Positions 22,085 to 25,509 of a DNA stretch of 25,509 nt are shown here, piece by piece. The notes under the pieces are model-generated. The model searched no databases and was not told where the DNA came from. It was given only the letters and a program-made list of their open reading frames with translations. A program made the translations under genes and the position numbers. The stretch lies in assembly GCA_964546585.1 (NCBI GenBank), contig CAZJKE010000025.1, positions 1 to 25,509 of the forward strand, written 5' to 3'. Every line of letters begins with the position of its first letter. Position 1 is the first letter of the stretch. The DNA comes from CAZJKE01 sp964546585. GTDB taxonomy: Bacteria; Planctomycetota; Phycisphaerae; Phycisphaerales; SM1A02.

Positions 22085-22953
22085 TCCGATCTGTCTCCTC
22101 CTGTTGATCCCTGCAGCATGCCCAGTGATTCAAAGGGTAGCGAAACACGGTAGCAGGGATCGGTTTCCTCGGTTCCGAATGCCAACAACCCTCGCACGAT
22201 CGGATCGTTGCCTTGGAGATTCGACGGTTCAAAGATGATTGGAATACGCAGTTCGAAACGACCGTCCTTCGTGGTCGGCAAGTCGGCTTCGGCGAATCGA
22301 ACACCAGGTTGTTCGATGGGCAGGAATGACACTGGCGATGCGCTCGCGGGACCTTGCAGTACCAGCATCGATCCCATCACGCGGGCGGACGCGCCCTCAA
22401 GTTCGTCCAGTTCCTTCGGTAAGCGTGCTTGCCAATCGACAAGTCGTTTGTCTCTTCGCGATGGTCCCTCATCCCATGCCCGAACCGAGGTTACGAGATC
22501 GAGGTCGGCCGATCCTTGCACGCATCGCTTTCTGCATGCGAGCCATGTCACACCAACGCGAAAACCCTCGCGGCCATCGGCCGTGATATCCGGGGCGGTC
22601 ACAGGTATGAAGATCGCCACCTCATCGGCATAGCCGTAGGTGGTGCCTTCTTCACCAAGGAACACTTCGGGTCGCGGGTAGATCGGCGAGCCGGCCGTGT
22701 ACCCGCTCGGCACATCGACCTCGACCTCGGTTGGCAGGCCACTGGCTCCGGGGTTGACCCAATAGACATGCCAGCCCTCGTCGATGGTGAGTGGGACGAT
22801 GATATGGAAGGTTTGTCCCGGGCCGACCCACCCGACATCGGTGACGGCTCGAGCCGTCGCGTGGCCTGGTACACCCGCATCCGAGGGTCCCATGGATGGA
22901 GCCCCGAAAGGGCCGGCAAGAGCGGTACCTGCGATTGTCATTGCGATGATCAT
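22081..22953 (-). CDS. Exported DsbD N-terminal-domain protein (no membrane domain)
   Basis: A 290-residue protein with a short signal peptide (1-13, ALAG). Residues about 35-170 match the periplasmic alpha domain of DsbD/ScsB: GWHVYWVNPGASGLP, YPRPEVF, and a Cys pair in WLACRKRCVQG (Cys140, Cys144). In DsbD this domain passes electrons from a membrane domain to periplasmic thiol proteins. Here no transmembrane domain or C-terminal thioredoxin domain follows, so a separate electron donor must exist or the role is different. A GGAG lies 10 nt before the ATG at 22953. It is coupled to the redoxin gene and divergent from the rhodanese-like gene with 45 bp between starts. Confidence 0.82.
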   Translation of the reverse strand: MIIAMTIAGTALAGPFGAPSMGPSDAGVPGHATARAVTDVGWVGPGQTFHIIVPLTIDEGWHVYWVNPGASGLPTEVEVDVPSGYTAGSPIYPRPEVFLGEEGTTYGYADEVAIFIPVTAPDITADGREGFRVGVTWLACRKRCVQGSADLDLVTSVRAWDEGPSRRDKRLVDWQARLPKELDELEGASARVMGSMLVLQGPASASPVSFLPIEQPGVRFAEADLPTTKDGRFELRIPIIFEPSNLQGNDPIVRGLLAFGTEETDPCYRVSLPFESLGMLQGSTGGDRSE

Positions 22954-22986
22954 GGCGGTGGGTCTCCAACGCCCCGGCGGTTGCTG

Positions 22987-22992
22987 TATTCT
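22987..22992 (+). promoter_or_regulatory. -10 element for the rhodanese-like lipoprotein (leaderless type)
   Basis: TATTCT ends 6 nt before ATG 22999, with no SD. Confidence 0.5.
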
Positions 22993-22998
22993 GCCTTC

Positions 22999-23421
22999 AT
23001 GCGCGTTGCTGTGGTCCCGGTCGCACTAGTTTTCTGCATTCTGGCTGCCGCCGGCTGTAAGAGTGGGATTACTGACCGAAACCTCGTGTATGTCACGGCG
23101 CAGGAAACCCAGAATCTGACGCGAAGTGGTGATACCACCGCTATCGTCGTTGTGGATCCTCGGGTGCCCTGGCGGTACCGCGATGGCCACATTCCAGGCG
23201 CTATCAGCATGCCCATGGCCCTCCTGTCGCAGGATGCCTGGAAACTCGACGAGGATCAGGTCATCATCGTGTATGGAAACACCTGGAATGACGACCTGTC
23301 ACTGGCCATGAGCAAGGCACTCATCAAGATGGCATTTCCCGGCGTCAAGACCCTCAGGGGCGGTATCGACGCGTGGGAACGGGCCGGTTTTCCGATCACC
23401 AGCGGCAATGATCCGGGGTAG
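22999..23421 (+). CDS. Rhodanese-like lipoprotein lacking the catalytic Cys
   Basis: A 140-residue lipoprotein (lipobox AAGC, Cys20) with one rhodanese domain: VVVDPRVPWRYRDGHIPGAI (split: VVVDPRVPW, YRDGHIPGAI), then IIVYGNTWNDD where the active loop should be, and LRGGIDAWERAGFPI. Active rhodaneses read YCxxGxRS in this loop; here the Cys is Gly and the loop is NTWND, so sulfur transfer by the normal mechanism is not possible. Inactive rhodanese domains usually bind partners or anions. The ATG at 22999 follows a TATTCT box. It is divergent from the DsbD-alpha/redoxin pair, which suggests a link to envelope redox work. Confidence 0.82.
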   Translation: MRVAVVPVALVFCILAAAGCKSGITDRNLVYVTAQETQNLTRSGDTTAIVVVDPRVPWRYRDGHIPGAISMPMALLSQDAWKLDEDQVIIVYGNTWNDDLSLAMSKALIKMAFPGVKTLRGGIDAWERAGFPITSGNDPG

Positions 23422-23429
23422 GCGTGGAT

Positions 23430-23447
23430 AACCCTCAGATCGGGGTT
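23430..23447 (+). terminator. Weak hairpin after the rhodanese-like gene
   Basis: AACCC / 8 nt / GGGTT begins 9 nt after the stop codon. There is no T-run, so termination is uncertain. Confidence 0.25.
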
Positions 23448-23497
23448 GCCCGCAGCAGCAGGGGTGGTACCCTCAGGTGCCCGGCTGTGGCCGCGGT

Positions 23498-23531
23498 GCG
23501 GTTATGGGACCGCAAGGAACCCCATTGCGGT
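23498..23531 (+). promoter_or_regulatory. Two mutually exclusive hairpins upstream of the dehydrogenase gene
   Basis: GCGGT (23498-23502) can pair with ACCGC (23509-23513), while ACCGCAA (23509-23515) can instead pair with TTGCGGT (23525-23531), a perfect 7-bp stem with a 9-nt loop. The middle arm is shared, so only one can form at a time. The site is about 100 nt before the start codon. It may be an RNA switch or an operator. Confidence 0.3.
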
Positions 23532-23628
23532 GCAGTGCGAACAGTTGGGCGTCGGCTAGGGTAGGTGGTTCAGGTGTCCGCGGCCGTCAGACCGATTGAC
23601 GAGAAGCTCGAGAAAAGGGAAGTCATAC

Positions 23629-25176
23629 ATGCTCGCACGAACACTCTTCACGATCTCCATCGCCGGAGTCTGCATGGTTGGAGCCGGCGCCTTGCTTGGT
23701 GGCCCAAAGCCCAAGCCGCTGATGTCACCAACGGGACACACCGGGCAGGATCCTGCACCGCATCGTGCTGGCGGTACGGTCACCGTAACCGCCGAGCGAG
23801 TTGCAAGCGGCTTGTCTCGCCCGGTTGCCGCAACCCACGCCCCTGGCGATACATCGCGTCTCTTCATTGTCGAGCAGCACACCGGCCGCATCAAGATTCT
23901 GAATCTCGATACGGGCGCAGTCAACTCCACGCCGTTTCTGGACATCTCCGGCATCTCGACAGGTAACGAACAAGGATTGCTTGGGCTGGCGTTCCACCCG
24001 AACTACCAGAGCAATGGCTACTTTTACATTAACTACACCACGAGCAGCAGTACCGTCATCAAGCGGTACACCGTTTCGACCAATCCCGATGTCGCCGATT
24101 CTGGCAGCGGCTCCACGATCATGAGTTTCAGCCAGCCCTACTCGAACCACAATGGCGGGTGGATAGGGTTCAGCCCGGTCGACGGTTACCTCTACATTGG
24201 CACTGGCGACGGTGGTAGCGGTGGCGATCCCGGCAACCGAGCCCAGGACATCACCAGCCAGCGAATGGGCAAGATGCTCCGCATCGATGTGGATGGTGGA
24301 TCGCCCTATGTGGTTCCCTCCTCGAACCCGTTTGTCGGAACAACCGGTGATGATGAAATCTGGGCGTATGGTCTTCGGAACCCGTGGCGATGTTCGTTCG
24401 ATCGGGAAACGGGCGATCTCTGGATCGGCGATGTCGGCCAGAATGCCTATGAAGAAGTTGACTATCAACCAGCCAGCAGCACCGGCGGTGAGAATTATGG
24501 CTGGCGATGCTATGAGGGCGATCACTCCTACAACACCAGTGGGTGCCCTAGTTCAAGCACCATGACCTTCCCGATATGGGAATACAGCCTGGGTGGCAGC
24601 CCATATCGCTGCACCGTAGTTGGTGGATATGTCTACCGCGGCAGTGCAATCCCGGCGTTGCAGGGCACCTACTTCTTCGGCGACTACTGCTCGGAACAAA
24701 TCTGGTCCTTCCGGAATAACGGCGGCACAGTAACCGACTACACCGAGCGAACCAGCGAGCTCGATCCTCCCGGATCAGCGCACATCGACTCCATATCCGC
24801 CTTTGGCGAGGACGCCAATGGCGAAATGTACATCTGTGATCTCGGTGGCGAGGTGTTCAAGATTGTTCCCGTGTCTTCCCCCGGCGCGTGCTGCGTCGGA
24901 ACGGACGGCACCTGCATCGAGATTCTTGAAACCAATTGCAACAACGGCGGCGGCACATGGATGGGCGAAGGCACAACATGTGACTCCGGCGTTTGCGACC
25001 CCAATGATTGTCCAGCCGATGTCAACAACTCCGGCTCCGTCGATGTGACCGACCTGCTCGCGGCCATCGCTGCTTGGGGTGACTGCGCAGGATGCGACGC
25101 CGACATCAATGACGACGATGTTGTCGATGTCACCGACCTTCTTTCCATCATTGCCGCATGGGGACCATGCGCCTGA
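23629..25176 (+). CDS. Secreted glucose/sorbosone dehydrogenase-like protein with dockerin-like tail
   Basis: A 515-residue exported protein. Residues 1-24 form a signal peptide. About 50-415 is a PQQ-type soluble aldose dehydrogenase (GSDH) six-blade propeller: GLLGLAFHPNY (117-127 region), NHNGG with the likely catalytic His174, YIGTGDGG (189-196), YGLRNPWR (247-254) and VYRGSAIPAL. About 418-456 is a Cys-rich module (GACCVGTDGTC ... GGTWMGEGTTC), a type I associate with planctomycete secreted proteins. The end (461-515) holds two Asp-rich, dockerin-like repeats, each with VDVTDLL and AAWG. An SD (AAAGGGA, 8-nt spacing) fixes ATG 23629. It probably oxidises sugars outside the cell, using PQQ; the tail may attach it to the surface. 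Confidence 0.88.
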   Translation: MLARTLFTISIAGVCMVGAGALLGGPKPKPLMSPTGHTGQDPAPHRAGGTVTVTAERVASGLSRPVAATHAPGDTSRLFIVEQHTGRIKILNLDTGAVNSTPFLDISGISTGNEQGLLGLAFHPNYQSNGYFYINYTTSSSTVIKRYTVSTNPDVADSGSGSTIMSFSQPYSNHNGGWIGFSPVDGYLYIGTGDGGSGGDPGNRAQDITSQRMGKMLRIDVDGGSPYVVPSSNPFVGTTGDDEIWAYGLRNPWRCSFDRETGDLWIGDVGQNAYEEVDYQPASSTGGENYGWRCYEGDHSYNTSGCPSSSTMTFPIWEYSLGGSPYRCTVVGGYVYRGSAIPALQGTYFFGDYCSEQIWSFRNNGGTVTDYTERTSELDPPGSAHIDSISAFGEDANGEMYICDLGGEVFKIVPVSSPGACCVGTDGTCIEILETNCNNGGGTWMGEGTTCDSGVCDPNDCPADVNNSGSVDVTDLLAAIAAWGDCAGCDADINDDDVVDVTDLLSIIAAWGPCA

Positions 25177-25192
25177 CCGAGTGGCTTTCGAC

Positions 25193-25369
25193 ATGAAACA
25201 CCTGGGACTTGTTGCGTCTCTACTTCTATCCGTGTGCGCCAGTGCGGAGTACTTTCAGATTGGCCCGCTGCCAGGAAACGCTCCGTAGGGTTTTTCACAG
25301 GTCTTCTCCAAGCATGTGGATGTGTCGGACATCCTGCTGTGCATCTCTTCGTGGGGTCCGTGTCCGTAA
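25193..25369 (+). pseudogene. Broken mini secreted protein: signal peptide plus dockerin-like tail
   Basis: ATG 25193 opens a signal peptide (MKHLGLVASLLLSVCASA) and 13 more codons, then a TAG at 25286. In the same frame the DNA continues to VDVSDILLCISSWGPCP and a TAA at 25367-25369. That ending is the same kind of tail as on the dehydrogenase just upstream. So the head and tail of a secreted protein are present in one frame, but the functional middle is missing and an amber stop separates them. The simplest reading is a relic left by a large internal deletion. It begins 16 nt after the dehydrogenase stop and has no SD. Confidence 0.6.
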
Positions 25370-25381
25370 GGTCAGGTCTCC

Positions 25382-25468
25382 GGGGATCCCCCCACGGGTC
25401 AGACCCAAGGAGGAGCGAGCGCAGCTCGCGACGGGGGGGTCTGGCCCCTGCCCGGGGAGATCCCCCCA
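25382..25468. repeat. REP-like imperfect palindrome
   Basis: Outer arms CAGACCC (25400-25406) and GGGTCTG (25437-25443) enclose an inner stem GCGAGC / GCA / GCTCGC (25415-25429). A 10-bp direct repeat, GATCCCCCCA, flanks the structure (25385-25394 and 25459-25468). The G/C-runs and nested stems resemble REP elements mobilised by Y1 (RAYT) transposases. It may also end transcription of the genes to its left. Copies elsewhere in the genome would be needed to prove it is a repeat family. Confidence 0.4.
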
Positions 25469-25509
25469 TCGAGCGGGCCAATGCCGCTGTTGCCAAAGGG
25501 GGGTTTCAC

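Noticed and set aside
22429..22998. Open plus-strand frame ahead of the rhodanese-like gene, in the same frame
   Set aside because: It is antisense to the DsbD-alpha-like gene. The lipoprotein signal and the TATTCT box place the true start at 22999.

Overview
The window looks like a piece of a planctomycete genome, most likely class Phycisphaerae. The 100-N block (4895-4994) suggests a scaffolded draft or metagenome assembly. The lineage call is an inference from several features: roughly 60 percent G+C; a secreted sugar-dehydrogenase-like protein ending in a Cys-rich module and a dockerin-like 'VDVTDLL...AAWG' tail; a Lys/Arg-repeat histone-H1-like protein; many lipoproteins; few Shine-Dalgarno sites; and conserved small proteins that I associate with this group. 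No 16S gene is present to settle it.

Layout. 1-552: start of an H1-like gene (minus) and a long noncoding spacer. 553-3950: an M16-family protein with its zinc site lost, a conserved small protein, a convergent lipoprotein, FlgM and a second lipoprotein. 4003-8349 (minus): a long gene string of three small membrane proteins, deoC, a full aldehyde dehydrogenase, a zinc-ribbon protein cut by the gap, and a non-catalytic aldehyde-dehydrogenase-like protein. 8374-9937: metF and rex, diverging from 40 bp. 9968-14589: yggS and sucD (minus), then purM, a beta-barrel protein and a metallophosphoesterase (plus). 14570-20080 (minus): rdgB, queF, a TPR lipoprotein, nfo, ferritin and transketolase, with the reading frames tightly overlapped in two groups (queF-rdgB and tkt-ftn-nfo). 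20251-21384: dnaN. 21401-23421: a redoxin and a DsbD-alpha-like protein, divergent from a rhodanese-like lipoprotein that lacks the catalytic Cys. 23629-25509: the secreted dehydrogenase, a broken mini-relative of its signal peptide and tail, and a REP-like palindrome.

Most genes are housekeeping: nucleotide salvage and synthesis (deoC, purM, rdgB), one-carbon and central carbon metabolism (metF, sucD, tkt), queuosine (queF), DNA repair and replication (nfo, dnaN), iron and redox (ftn, rex, redoxin). I found no transposase, CRISPR array, phage or defence island, tRNA or rRNA.

The most striking signal is how transcription starts. Thirteen genes, mostly first in their transcription unit, have a TANNNT hexamer ending 6-9 nt before the start codon and no SD or clear -35 box. 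This is the geometry expected of leaderless mRNAs, as known from Deinococcus. Genes further inside operons tend to carry SD sequences or overlap the gene before them. This pattern also decided several of the start codons given here.
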